From contig CAUUFZ010000002.1 of assembly GCA_963544575.1 (NCBI GenBank), forward strand, positions 124,001-188,000: DNA of 64,000 bases. The letters run 5' to 3'. Source of the stretch: Nanosyncoccus sp963544575 (GTDB taxonomy: Bacteria > Patescibacteriota > Saccharimonadia > Saccharimonadales > Saccharimonadaceae). The notes beneath the pieces were generated by a model. The model saw only the letters and a program-made list of their open reading frames with translations. It searched no databases and had not been told where the DNA came from. Positions 22,464-29,003 of the stretch are shown in pieces (the stretch's first letter is position 1; each line of letters opens with the position of its first letter). Position numbers and translations under genes: made by a program.

Positions 22464-22911
22464 ACTCCACCAATGCTACCGGTATTTCTATCTTCTCGCC
22501 ACCGGATGTAATATCACGCTTTTCAGTGATGCGAGCTTTTAATTTATTGTACTCTGTAATTGCTTTCATTTTTGCGTTGAAGTCAGCATCCTGCACGATG
22601 AGCTTTTCGAGTTGTTTGTCAACGAACTGGTCGTTTAATCCGTGAGCTTCAAAGATTTCATCTATTCGTTCCAAGATGTTAGGTTTTGTTAGGAGTTCTG
22701 ACGCACATGCTCTAGCTGTTCTATACCAACCAGGCTTACTGGTGTCAACGTTATAAGCCTCAATATATGACTGAACGCCATTACCAAAAAACTCTCTATC
22801 ACCTGCATAAAGCTGACAGAATAACTCCTGCTGTGGGGTTAGTCTATGTCCGCTTTTTGTGGTTGGCTTGACAGCAGATTTTACTACTTTTTTACTCTTG
22901 CTCTTTTTCAT
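22420..22911 (-). CDS. terS: Terminase small subunit
   Basis: 163 residues with a lysine-rich start (KKSKSKKVVKSAVK) then LTPQQELFCQLYAGDREFFGNGVQSYIEAYNVDTSKPGWYRTARACASELLTKPNILERIDEIFEAHGLND, the helix-turn-helix and TAR-LL-P-I-RI pattern of small terminases (terminase_2/PBSX). It recognises phage DNA for packaging. Overlaps the large subunit gene by 44 bp and the upstream YopX-like gene by 4 bp. Confidence 0.8.
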   Translation of the reverse strand: MKKSKSKKVVKSAVKPTTKSGHRLTPQQELFCQLYAGDREFFGNGVQSYIEAYNVDTSKPGWYRTARACASELLTKPNILERIDEIFEAHGLNDQFVDKQLEKLIVQDADFNAKMKAITEYNKLKARITEKRDITSGGEKIEIPVALVEFVDGDSKNNRKATK

Positions 22912-23318
22912 TCCGTCTTCTGGTCTTTCTTAATATATTCAAGTAGGTCTTTATTCTCATGAATATTGCCGATAACCTCGTATTGGCTATCACTATTTAA
23001 TAGGCTATCGCCATATAAAGCCCCTCTAACATAATGAAGTTCAAAGCAACATTCACTTTGACAATATCTTACTTCCCAAACAACAAACTTTTTTCCAATA
23101 GCTTCTTCTACTAAATCACCCTCATAGATCTCTTTACCGTTCTTGTCTTTGAGTCCAGTGTATTGCTCAATGATAAAAAATGGTTGATATAGCATATGGA
23201 CGCAAATAAAGTTTCTATCATCTGGCTTAAAATCCCCCGTCCCTTTTTCGGTAACCAAACAACCTACTTTATACATTCCATACTTATCGCTCCACGCTCT
23301 GAATTTTAATTCACGCAT
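22908..23318 (-). CDS. YopX-family protein
   Basis: 136 residues: starts MRELKFRAWSDKYGMY and contains IEQYTGLKDKNGKEIYEGDLV and YEVIGNIHENKDLL, hallmarks of the YopX family (PF09643) found in many Firmicute phages and plasmids. Function unknown. Overlaps the preceding short gene by TAATG. Confidence 0.85.
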   Translation of the reverse strand: MRELKFRAWSDKYGMYKVGCLVTEKGTGDFKPDDRNFICVHMLYQPFFIIEQYTGLKDKNGKEIYEGDLVEEAIGKKFVVWEVRYCQSECCFELHYVRGALYGDSLLNSDSQYEVIGNIHENKDLLEYIKKDQKTE

Positions 23319-23500
23319 TATAATTCATACCCCTTTTCTTTGGTTAAATAATCAATATAAGATAACCGACTCTCTTTATCGTCGTTCTCCTTACTGACGG
23401 CATAAATATAATCTCCACCATCATATCTAGAATACATATGAGTTGCATTATAAAAATCCTCATATGACATTTCTAGATAATTTTTATATTTTTCTTCCAT
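23318..23500 (-). CDS. Small hypothetical phage protein
   Basis: 60 residues, acidic and tyrosine-rich (MEEKYKNYLEMSYEDFYNATHMYSRYDGGDYIYAVSKEND). No ribosome site but it starts right after the upstream stop, so coupling is likely. No family recognised. Confidence 0.5.
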   Translation of the reverse strand: MEEKYKNYLEMSYEDFYNATHMYSRYDGGDYIYAVSKENDDKESRLSYIDYLTKEKGYEL

Positions 23501-23501
23501 T

Positions 23502-23750
23502 TTATTTATTCTTGCTTAAATACTTAATTACTTCTTCTTTTGTCCCCTCAAAACGAGTTTTGCTATGTTTCCCGGCGAGAAATCCTAAAGTTAAAATGAT
23601 GAACATAACATCTACTATCGTAGATCCACCTAATAACTGATGATTAAACATAAGTAATCCAGCAAACATTGAAAATGTAACTATATCTTTAATAATTGAA
23701 CCAATTACTGATTCGTTTATAACTATGTATTCAGTTTTGTCGTCATCCAT
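23502..23750 (-). CDS. Small membrane protein, unknown
   Basis: 82 residues with two hydrophobic segments (VIGSIIKDIVTFSMFAGLLMF and STIVDVMFIILTLGFLAG) and a lysine-rich end. AGGAGAGTTGT precedes its ATG, a good ribosome site. Early-region membrane protein of unknown role. Confidence 0.6.
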   Translation of the reverse strand: MDDDKTEYIVINESVIGSIIKDIVTFSMFAGLLMFNHQLLGGSTIVDVMFIILTLGFLAGKHSKTRFEGTKEEVIKYLSKNK

Positions 23751-23760
23751 ACAACTCTCC

Positions 23761-23982
23761 TTAATAATTCACGGGAAACATTTCTGATCCCTTTGATTTT
23801 TGTGGCAATGTTACTGCGATATCAATATCTTTCACTCCTTTTTCTCTCAAAAATCGCTCTGTCTTTTTAATTTCTGATAAATTAGAGTTCATGATTTTAT
23901 GTTTAGTGTCATCGTGGGCGGTATAGCGGATTATGTAGTTGATCGGAACAATCGGTTTTACGTATGTGCGCATCTTTTTCAT
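23761..23982 (-). CDS. Small hypothetical phage protein
   Basis: 73 residues, basic, beta-alpha pattern (VPINYIIRYTAHDDTKHKIMNSNLSEIKKTERFLREKGVKDIDIAVTL). AAAGGAAAAT serves as ribosome site. It overlaps the next upstream gene by 4 bp. No family recognised. Confidence 0.55.
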   Translation of the reverse strand: MKKMRTYVKPIVPINYIIRYTAHDDTKHKIMNSNLSEIKKTERFLREKGVKDIDIAVTLPQKSKGSEMFPVNY

Positions 23983-24311
23983 AAATTTTCCTTTCTAGTG
24001 CCACACTTACCGCATTTGCAATTTATCGTGTGGGTCATACACCAGCAATTCCTACAGAGGCTAACATCGTAGTCTACTACGCCAGTTCTGTATTCCTGAT
24101 ATTCATTCTCCGAATGGGTGCCGTTGTAGTACTTCATGGCTTCGTCTATTCCGTTAGACTCACATATCATGGCGGTCTTCAAAATTATGGTGGCTTCGTT
24201 TGCCATTCGCTTAAATGTCGCCTCTCGGACGTCTTCGTGAGGTAGTTTTGTATCTGATTTAGTTTGGGATAAAATCGCCTCTACTATTTGATTGATTGTT
24301 GATAATTTCAT
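23979..24311 (-). CDS. Hypothetical protein with C-terminal zinc cluster
   Basis: 110 residues from ATG 24311 (MKLSTINQIVEAILSQT), where GAGAAGAGAAG lies upstream. A longer reading from 24404 adds 31 residues through an inverted repeat (GTCAGTG/CACTGAC near 24335-24357) and has no ribosome site. The C-terminal CRNCWCMTHTINCKCGKCGTRK has six or more cysteines spaced for zinc binding. Helical N-terminus. Nucleic-acid binding is inferred. Confidence 0.55.
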   Translation of the reverse strand: MKLSTINQIVEAILSQTKSDTKLPHEDVREATFKRMANEATIILKTAMICESNGIDEAMKYYNGTHSENEYQEYRTGVVDYDVSLCRNCWCMTHTINCKCGKCGTRKENL

Positions 24312-24375
24312 TTTTGCTTCTCTTCTCGGAGGAGTGCCGTCAGTGGCTCGACTCACTGACATGGATCCCATTAGC

Positions 24376-24678
24376 TTAGCTTTTTGGTTTGGCACTTCTT
24401 TCATTTTGTCTATCTAAAAATTCTGAATAAGTAATAGCTTCTCTTTCACCATCTTCGTTCTCAAAAACTACTAAGGGTAGCTCAATATCAAAAGAATTTG
24501 CTTCTTGTTGCCAATCTGGATTTAATTCAACTCGCTTGACTGTAAAATTAGCCAATTTAATTTGATGATTGATAATAAACTGATGAAGAGGAGTGTATTT
24601 GCCGGCTCTATCACAGCCATAACATTCTTTAAGATAGAGGGTAACTTTAGTATCTTGATTTATCATAAAATCTTTCAT
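24376..24678 (-). CDS. Thioredoxin/glutaredoxin-fold protein
   Basis: 100 residues. VTLYLKECYGCDRAGKY places a CxxC after a first strand, and IELPLVVFENEDGE supplies the cis-proline segment and two strands, the order of a glutaredoxin fold. NrdH or glutaredoxin functions (ribonucleotide reductase support) are possible, but the spacing between CxxC and LP is longer than usual because of an insert (LHQFIINHQIKLANFTVKRVEL). Ribosome site GAGGA. Confidence 0.6.
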   Translation of the reverse strand: MKDFMINQDTKVTLYLKECYGCDRAGKYTPLHQFIINHQIKLANFTVKRVELNPDWQQEANSFDIELPLVVFENEDGEREAITYSEFLDRQNERSAKPKS

Positions 24679-24994
24679 TATTCCTCGCTCTACCTTTCTC
24701 TGGAATTATTCTAGCTGTGGATTTTCTTACCCAATCAGGTAAGTTTCCGGTTGTAATACTAATGTCGTGTAGGGTGGCAAGACGACGTATCGTACTCATG
24801 TCTAGATAGCGGTAGTCTCGCAATGCTCGCATGAATGGTCGCCAGTGATAAGTCCAAAAGTTCCTCTGTCGAACGTCCCATCTCGTAAATTTCTGCCAGC
24901 CATATTTATCTTTGATGTAAATATCACGTGGATCAACGAACCATATTTCGAGACCATTCGTTTTCCGAACGGATACCTGATAATTTCTTGCCAC
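24647..24994 (-). CDS. Hypothetical basic phage protein
   Basis: 115 residues starting at GTG 24994, four bases after GAGGAGG. The sequence is rich in Arg, Trp and Tyr (WFVDPRDIYIKDKYGWQKFTRWDVRQRNFWTYHWRPFMRALRDYRYL) with a basic C-terminus, suggesting DNA or RNA binding. A possible late-promoter copy (24756-24780) lies inside it. No family recognised. Confidence 0.5.
   Translation of the reverse strand: MARNYQVSVRKTNGLEIWFVDPRDIYIKDKYGWQKFTRWDVRQRNFWTYHWRPFMRALRDYRYLDMSTIRRLATLHDISITTGNLPDWVRKSTARIIPEKGRARNNERFYDKSRY
24756..24780 (-). promoter_or_regulatory. Possible sixth late promoter, inside a coding region
   Basis: Minus strand: TTGCCACCCT (24780-24771), 9 nt, TAGTAT (24761-24756). 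The 10-base box is identical to the other copies but the -10 differs. It would serve the gene block running to the terminase. Could be chance within coding sequence. Confidence 0.35.
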
Positions 24995-25018
24995 TTTACC
25001 TCCTCGCAAGATTTTTAT

Positions 25019-25450
25019 TTAATTACGTAAATATTCGTCAATTATTTTCTTACACCCCTCGAATCCAACCCCAAATTCGGCTCTATAACCCCTCGCACGC
25101 AGTTTTTCAAGCATTTCAGCCTGTTCTTCGAGGTGTTTATCTTTTTTCAGAGTGCCGTCTTTTTTATAGGGTGAGTTTGATTCTGTTTTAATTTCCAGAT
25201 AGAGACCGAAGTGAATCCCCCACTCACGTACGGGACTATGCCATATATTCATACTTGATTCAGCTATGAATAAATCCGGATAGCCACGCTCTGGATGTAG
25301 CCTCTTATGCTTCGCCGCTTGACCAGGTGTTAATTTGAGGTCTGAGCCAACATCAAAGCGATAAATTACGTTTGGATATTGAAGTTGTAGGTAACGAGCA
25401 ATCTGCTCGTAGAGATTATGCTCGGAACTATATTTTGGAATTCGCCTCAT
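25019..25450 (-). CDS. VRR-NUC domain nuclease
   Basis: 143 residues. The PD-(D/E)XK core reads ERGYPDLFI … GLYLEIKTESN, followed by EEQAEMLEKLRARGYRAEFGVGFEGCKKIIDEYL, matching the VRR-NUC family (PF08774) common in phages and eukaryotic FAN1. It probably cleaves branched or single-strand-tailed DNA during replication or recombination. AGGAGGTAAC gives a strong start. First gene after the non-coding repeat element. Confidence 0.85.
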   Translation of the reverse strand: MRRIPKYSSEHNLYEQIARYLQLQYPNVIYRFDVGSDLKLTPGQAAKHKRLHPERGYPDLFIAESSMNIWHSPVREWGIHFGLYLEIKTESNSPYKKDGTLKKDKHLEEQAEMLEKLRARGYRAEFGVGFEGCKKIIDEYLRN

Positions 25451-25475
25451 TTTTTGTTACCTCCTTTCTTTTGGT

Positions 25476-25515
25476 TCTCCACTGCAGGTCATAACATTGA
25501 ACCATACAGTGGAGA
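25476..25515. repeat. Inverted repeat TCTCCACTG / CAGTGGAGA
   Basis: Perfect 9-bp arms at 25476-25484 and 25507-25515 with a 22-nt loop, just upstream of the VRR-NUC ribosome site. Adjacent to the orphan Cas12a-type repeat. Can form a stem-loop in the early transcript; no T-run, so not an intrinsic terminator. Confidence 0.6.
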
Positions 25516-25519
25516 CAAC

Positions 25520-25615
25520 AACTTAAAACTAACGTGAGGAGATAATACAAATTACTTTGTACCAATAATCTACAATAGTAGAAATTCAATAGCTAATAGT
25601 TATTAGTTTTAAGTT
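25520..25615 (-). ncRNA. Candidate structured RNA with orphan Cas12a-type direct repeat
   Basis: Outer 13-bp inverted repeat: AACTTAAAACTAA (25520-25532) with TTAGTTTTAAGTT (25603-25615). Inside, on the minus strand, AATTTCTACTATTGTAGAT (25586-25568) equals a known 3' repeat core of type V-A crRNAs: stem UCUAC/GUAGA and loop UAUU. Downstream comes TACAAAGTAATTTGTA (hairpin TACAAA/TTTGTA) instead of an ordinary spacer. It lies on the same strand as the early operon, so the early transcript would contain it. No cas gene or second repeat is present in the window. Confidence 0.6.
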
Positions 25616-25742
25616 AGTGGGATTAGTGGCTGCGTCTGTATTGACATTTAACTGATTATTTACTTAAGGGGGTATACCAGCACCACATTACGATTTATTT
25701 GAGTCCTTTTAGCTTTTTAATAGCTTCTTAAATCCTCTATCA

Positions 25743-26210
25743 TTACAAATCTTCAAGATCAATATCAAAACATTTGGCGAGCATGTTTTTGATTTTTTCG
25801 GCAACTTTATTCTTCGCTTTCTTATCCTCATCGTCTTCATCACAGTCATTATCACTGCCCTTTTCATCTTCAGATTTTGAGGTGTTTATTTCTTCGAAAT
25901 TAGATTTAAGTTTTTCTAAGATTTCTCCGCCAAGATCGGTATCTATTTTTGCTACGGCTTCAAAAAGTAGATTTATCATCTCATAGATTGCAAATTTTGA
26001 GCCTACTGTGGTATTTACTACTTCACCAGTATTGGATACTCCAATAGTTATATATCCAATAAGTTTATCTTTCGAAACACATTCTTTAATTGTTTCAACC
26101 GCAGAGTCAAGATCCTCTAATTCTTTGTGTTTAATTGTTCTAGCGCCTGTAGACTTGATTAATTTTTCTATTAACTCATTTAATCCATCGTTCATTTCGT
26201 TGTTTTTCAT
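25743..26210 (-). CDS. Acidic hypothetical phage protein
   Basis: 155 residues. The N-terminal ~110 are helical with a central YITIGVSNTGEVVNTTVGSKFAIYEMINLLFEAV; the C-terminus has a long acidic stretch (SEDEKGSDNDCDEDDEDKK) followed by an amphipathic helix. Acidic tails occur in DNA-mimic and single-strand-binding partner proteins, but there is no direct evidence here. It precedes the exonuclease/RecT genes' downstream side in one operon. Not recognised. Confidence 0.55.
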   Translation of the reverse strand: MKNNEMNDGLNELIEKLIKSTGARTIKHKELEDLDSAVETIKECVSKDKLIGYITIGVSNTGEVVNTTVGSKFAIYEMINLLFEAVAKIDTDLGGEILEKLKSNFEEINTSKSEDEKGSDNDCDEDDEDKKAKNKVAEKIKNMLAKCFDIDLEDL

Positions 26211-26234
26211 AGTTACTCCTTAAAAATTAAATTA

Positions 26235-26834
26235 TTACTCTAGCCCTTTGCCTTGATCTAACCTATTGCCATATCCGTTGTTGATTAAGTATTCACGAAG
26301 TTCCGCCGCCATTGTCAGAATCCAGTTCAAACCATCTTCAAGTGTTTTACGATTCAAATAAACGATTCCAACCGTGATATGGTTCTTGTCGGTATGGTGG
26401 ATGTGCTGATTCTTACAATAGAACTCAAAGCGCTTAAGTTCCGGATAAAGTACTTGATAGACTTCTGGCTGCTTTGAATTGGTATAATCTGAAGCCGTAG
26501 CTTTGCCAGTCTTCCAATCAATTCCAGTTGTGCCGTCTTTAACATCTAGCACGCCAGAAATTACACACCAATCTGTTAATTTGCGGACTCGTTTGGTTGC
26601 TAGTTCAACTTCTGGTGCTTCTAATTTGCGACCACCAAAGATTTTTGGGATTGCTTTATGTTTTTTGACATATCGTTCCCAAATACCATGCATCTTTTTT
26701 CCGAACTCCATTGCATCATTCGGTTCAATTTCAACACCAGTGTATGGAGCAATAGCGCGATCAATATCACCACTCGCCCAAGCACTTAAAATTGAATAGC
26801 TGACACGAATTGCGCCAAAACCATCGTTATTCAT
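26235..26834 (-). CDS. PD-(D/E)XK exonuclease (RecB/Cas4-like)
   Basis: 199 residues. Motifs: ISGVLDVKDGTTGIDWKTGKATASDY (Asp, Asp-x-Lys) and KQPEVYQVLYPELKRFEFY (QxxxY), characteristic of RecB/Cas4/YqaJ-type nucleases. Adjacent to recT, so it should be the exonuclease half of a phage single-strand annealing pair (RecE/alpha-like role). Overlaps the next upstream gene by 8 bp. Confidence 0.8.
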   Translation of the reverse strand: MNNDGFGAIRVSYSILSAWASGDIDRAIAPYTGVEIEPNDAMEFGKKMHGIWERYVKKHKAIPKIFGGRKLEAPEVELATKRVRKLTDWCVISGVLDVKDGTTGIDWKTGKATASDYTNSKQPEVYQVLYPELKRFEFYCKNQHIHHTDKNHITVGIVYLNRKTLEDGLNWILTMAAELREYLINNGYGNRLDQGKGLE

Positions 26835-27264
26835 TAGAAGCCTCGCTGACTGTTATTCTGATCGTCTTTTTACGTTCTACTTCTGCAATACCGGCAGGTA
26901 ATCGATAATATTTCGTTCGATGTTCATCAACCGCTTTTGAATTAATTGACCACGTGGTCTTTTTCGTCCAAAACTTAGAACTATGAAACTTGGCTTCGCC
27001 ATTGTCTTTATATTTTGCTCCAGCAGCAGAATAGTTAATTTTAATCTTCTCGCCCTTAATGGCTGAAATATTTGGATTAAACTCTAATGCTTGGCGTTCA
27101 ATCTCTGATTTAAGTAATTCAACTGCTTTATCGACCTCAGCTTGAATTTCAAGAAGGCGAATAATTGCTTTTTCAGCATTAGGATTAACAATAAAATCTT
27201 TACCTTCATTCTGTGTCTGAAAAATTTCAGTTGGGTTAATTTTTACTATTAACTCGTTGTTCAT
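26827..27264 (-). CDS. Hypothetical recombination-module protein
   Basis: 145 residues with a helical middle (AEKAIIRLLEIQAEVDKAVELLKSEIERQALEFNP) and beta-rich C-terminus (KIKINYSAAGAKYKDNG … KKTIRITVS). Located between recT and the exonuclease, overlapping both sides by a few bases. Similar genes in phages accompany annealases; I do not recognise a named family. Confidence 0.55.
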   Translation of the reverse strand: MNNELIVKINPTEIFQTQNEGKDFIVNPNAEKAIIRLLEIQAEVDKAVELLKSEIERQALEFNPNISAIKGEKIKINYSAAGAKYKDNGEAKFHSSKFWTKKTTWSINSKAVDEHRTKYYRLPAGIAEVERKKTIRITVSEASNE

Positions 27265-27470
27265 TTTGTCCTCTTCTCATATTTCTTTATCAAGATTGAA
27301 ACTTGTTGCCCAAGCCTCGCTAAGTCATTAAAAGTATCATCAAATATCTGTTGGTCTGGCTTACCTTTGTCGAAAATTACATACTCGCTCATTTCTTCAC
27401 GCATATATTCATAAGAATGATAAATAGTACCGCGCAAATTTTTGAGCATAGCTATATCTCTTTCATTCAC
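27261..27470 (-). CDS. Small hypothetical protein
   Basis: 69 residues, helical and charged (MNERDIAMLKNLRGTIYHSYEYMREEMSEYVIFDKG). Four-base overlaps with both recT and the next gene. No family recognised; its tight embedding supports that it is translated. Confidence 0.5.
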   Translation of the reverse strand: MNERDIAMLKNLRGTIYHSYEYMREEMSEYVIFDKGKPDQQIFDDTFNDLARLGQQVSILIKKYEKRTK

Positions 27471-28279
27471 TTTTTATTCTCCTGCTCTAACTGGTCAGCT
27501 AGATTACTTACCTCTTCGACAATCTCTGCTTCTTGAGATTCTGTGAGTTCTGGCTTGCGTTGAGGATTGTCTTCATATTCGCCATCAACAGCCTGATCTT
27601 CTTGAATTGCTTTTTGAAGCTGAGTATTTAGAGGACCGAACTTGCTAATCAAAAGCTTCAATACAGTTTTCTTTGCCATCGAGTCAAAATCATCGCTCCA
27701 AAGTCCCGAGCCGTATTTGGCAAAATTTTTAGAATACTTCTTGGCATGTGTATTTAATTCTTCGACCGTCATATAGAGCGACTTCTCGAAGCCATTTAAT
27801 AGTCTGAAATAAGCCACGAAGCCAATTGTGGGAGCTTTTTCTCGTTTAGATGAGTCTTCTATCCATTTGAACTCCATCTCGCCGCTTAGACGGTTAAAAT
27901 TGATAATTTCGCCCTCTTTTATTTCAGTGGCATTGATAGTTTTGTAAAAACCGGAACGTTGAGCCAGTTGGATAAAGCCCTTGTAGCCCATTTGAAATTG
28001 GCAGACCGTTTCTTCGTCTTTTTTATTCCTATTTAATGTGTATGGGATTAGGTAAGCAAAACCTAAGTTCTGGTTAATAGGTAGATCCATTGATGCAGCA
28101 ATTAGTGCCGCCGAAACTACACTTTCAGGCTTACAAGTATTGAGTAGTTTATTGGCGTTCGCTGCTGCAACTAAACTCGTTATAAATTGTGATGCTCGTT
28201 TACCTAGTAGATCGTTAAGACGAGCGCTAACAGCATCTTCTCGGATATATTGAGCTATTGATAATCGTGTCTCTGTCAT
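27467..28279 (-). CDS. recT: RecT-family single-strand annealing protein
   Basis: 270 residues from ATG 28279 (MTETRLSIAQYIRED), two bases after the upstream stop; a slightly longer reading to 28303 overlaps that gene. Recognised by NANKLLNTCKPESVVSAALIAASMDLPINQNLGFAYLIPY … CQFQMGYKGFIQLAQRSGFYKTINATEIKEGE, the conserved RecT block. The acidic C-terminus follows. It anneals complementary single strands in phage recombination and replication, with the PD-(D/E)XK nuclease. Confidence 0.9.
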   Translation of the reverse strand: MTETRLSIAQYIREDAVSARLNDLLGKRASQFITSLVAAANANKLLNTCKPESVVSAALIAASMDLPINQNLGFAYLIPYTLNRNKKDEETVCQFQMGYKGFIQLAQRSGFYKTINATEIKEGEIINFNRLSGEMEFKWIEDSSKREKAPTIGFVAYFRLLNGFEKSLYMTVEELNTHAKKYSKNFAKYGSGLWSDDFDSMAKKTVLKLLISKFGPLNTQLQKAIQEDQAVDGEYEDNPQRKPELTESQEAEIVEEVSNLADQLEQENKK

Positions 28280-28281
28280 TT

Positions 28282-28551
28282 TTACTGTAATGGCTCCTGC
28301 CATTCTCCTTCTTCATCATCTACTACTTCGCTACTATGTCCATCTGGATATTCAATCAATTTGCCACGCTTAAATGTCCGCCATGCACCACATTTGTTGC
28401 AAACTTCAACATCCTGATAGTCTTCAACATAATCGCCCTTAATTGGATCTGCATGACCAAAATCGTATTTGTCTTGGTGGGTTTCTTCATGTAGACAAGT
28501 AGTGTCATCGATTACTTTTACTTTAATTTTCATTTTTTCATCTTTCTTCAA
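28282..28551 (-). CDS. Small acidic zinc-finger-like protein
   Basis: 89 residues. Contains Cys and His in CLHEETH and a CNKCGAW pair, so a zinc site is likely. Acidic throughout (YVEDYQDVEV, VVDDEEGEW). Located just upstream of recT with a 2-bp gap. Possibly a regulatory or accessory protein; no family recognised. The start may be the first or the sixth-codon ATG. Confidence 0.5.
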   Translation of the reverse strand: MKKDEKMKIKVKVIDDTTCLHEETHQDKYDFGHADPIKGDYVEDYQDVEVCNKCGAWRTFKRGKLIEYPDGHSSEVVDDEEGEWQEPLQ

Positions 28552-28750
28552 GATTTTTAATTAAGCTAATAACCCCAAATACTAATAGGTATAGACTCGT
28601 CCAATTGATAATTGGATACCTTCCACCACCTATGAATAGCAATAAGATCCCTAATCCGATGGTAATAATGCTCTCGATAGTAGATATACCTTCAATTTGG
28701 TTGTTATTTATTTTTTCTTTTTTGTAGTTTTTGTTTTGGCGTCGAACCAT
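28538..28750 (-). CDS. Small membrane protein at the early operon start
   Basis: 70 residues. Basic N-terminus (MVRRQNKNYKKEK) and two hydrophobic segments (SIITIGLGILLLFIGG, WTSLYLLVFGVISLI). AAAAGGAGAAAAAT precedes the ATG. First gene of the early block; no repressor or other phage gene lies between it and the host. Role unknown. Confidence 0.6.
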   Translation of the reverse strand: MVRRQNKNYKKEKINNNQIEGISTIESIITIGLGILLLFIGGGRYPIINWTSLYLLVFGVISLIKNLEER

Positions 28751-28913
28751 ATTTTTCTCCTTTTTGATTTAATTTCACCTCTAACTGCTTTTGTTTTTCT
28801 GCCATTCATTTACTTGTTTGAACTGACGAGTGTCCGCTGTTAGTTTTTGGTGTCAACGTGAAGCTACAAACTTAAAAATTGATGAATGGAGTTTAATAGC
28901 CTCACGAAACAAC

Positions 28914-28937
28914 AAAAAACGGTCTTCGTGAGACCGT
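28914..28937 (-). terminator. Intrinsic terminator
   Basis: Minus strand ACGGTCT-CACGA-AGACCGT (28937-28919) followed by TTTTT. It lies between the early phage genes and cysS, so it blocks cysS read-through into the prophage. Confidence 0.8.
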
Positions 28938-28943
28938 GATAAG

Positions 28944-28968
28944 AAAAACACACCAACAGGGGCGTGTT
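28944..28968 (-). terminator. cysS terminator
   Basis: Minus strand stem AACACGCC with GGTGTGTT (one G-U pair), followed by TTTTC, 35 bp after the cysS stop. With the next hairpin it forms a tandem terminator. Confidence 0.7.
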
Positions 28969-29003
28969 ATTTTACAACCATGTAAGTTTTTTAAGTGATA
29001 TGA

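Larger units (their letters stand above)
28751..29003. other. 253-bp intergenic region at the right prophage end
   Basis: Holds two minus-strand terminators, an 8-bp inverted repeat (CCATTCAT near 28803 / ATGAATGG near 28883), and a TTGACA on the minus strand near 28857 with no good -10 after it. The early promoter and attR are expected here but I could not identify either with confidence. The octamer ACAACCAT (28974-28981) also occurs at 2152-2159. Confidence 0.5.

Noticed and set aside
25520..25615. A true CRISPR array
   Set aside because: Only one repeat is present, the flanking sequence folds instead of being spacer-like, and no cas gene lies in the window.
25641..25669. TTGACA at 25641 as a plus-strand promoter near the orphan repeat
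   Set aside because: No acceptable -10 at 16-18 bp (TTAAGG) and it would run antisense into the 25743 gene; not used to support the RNA.
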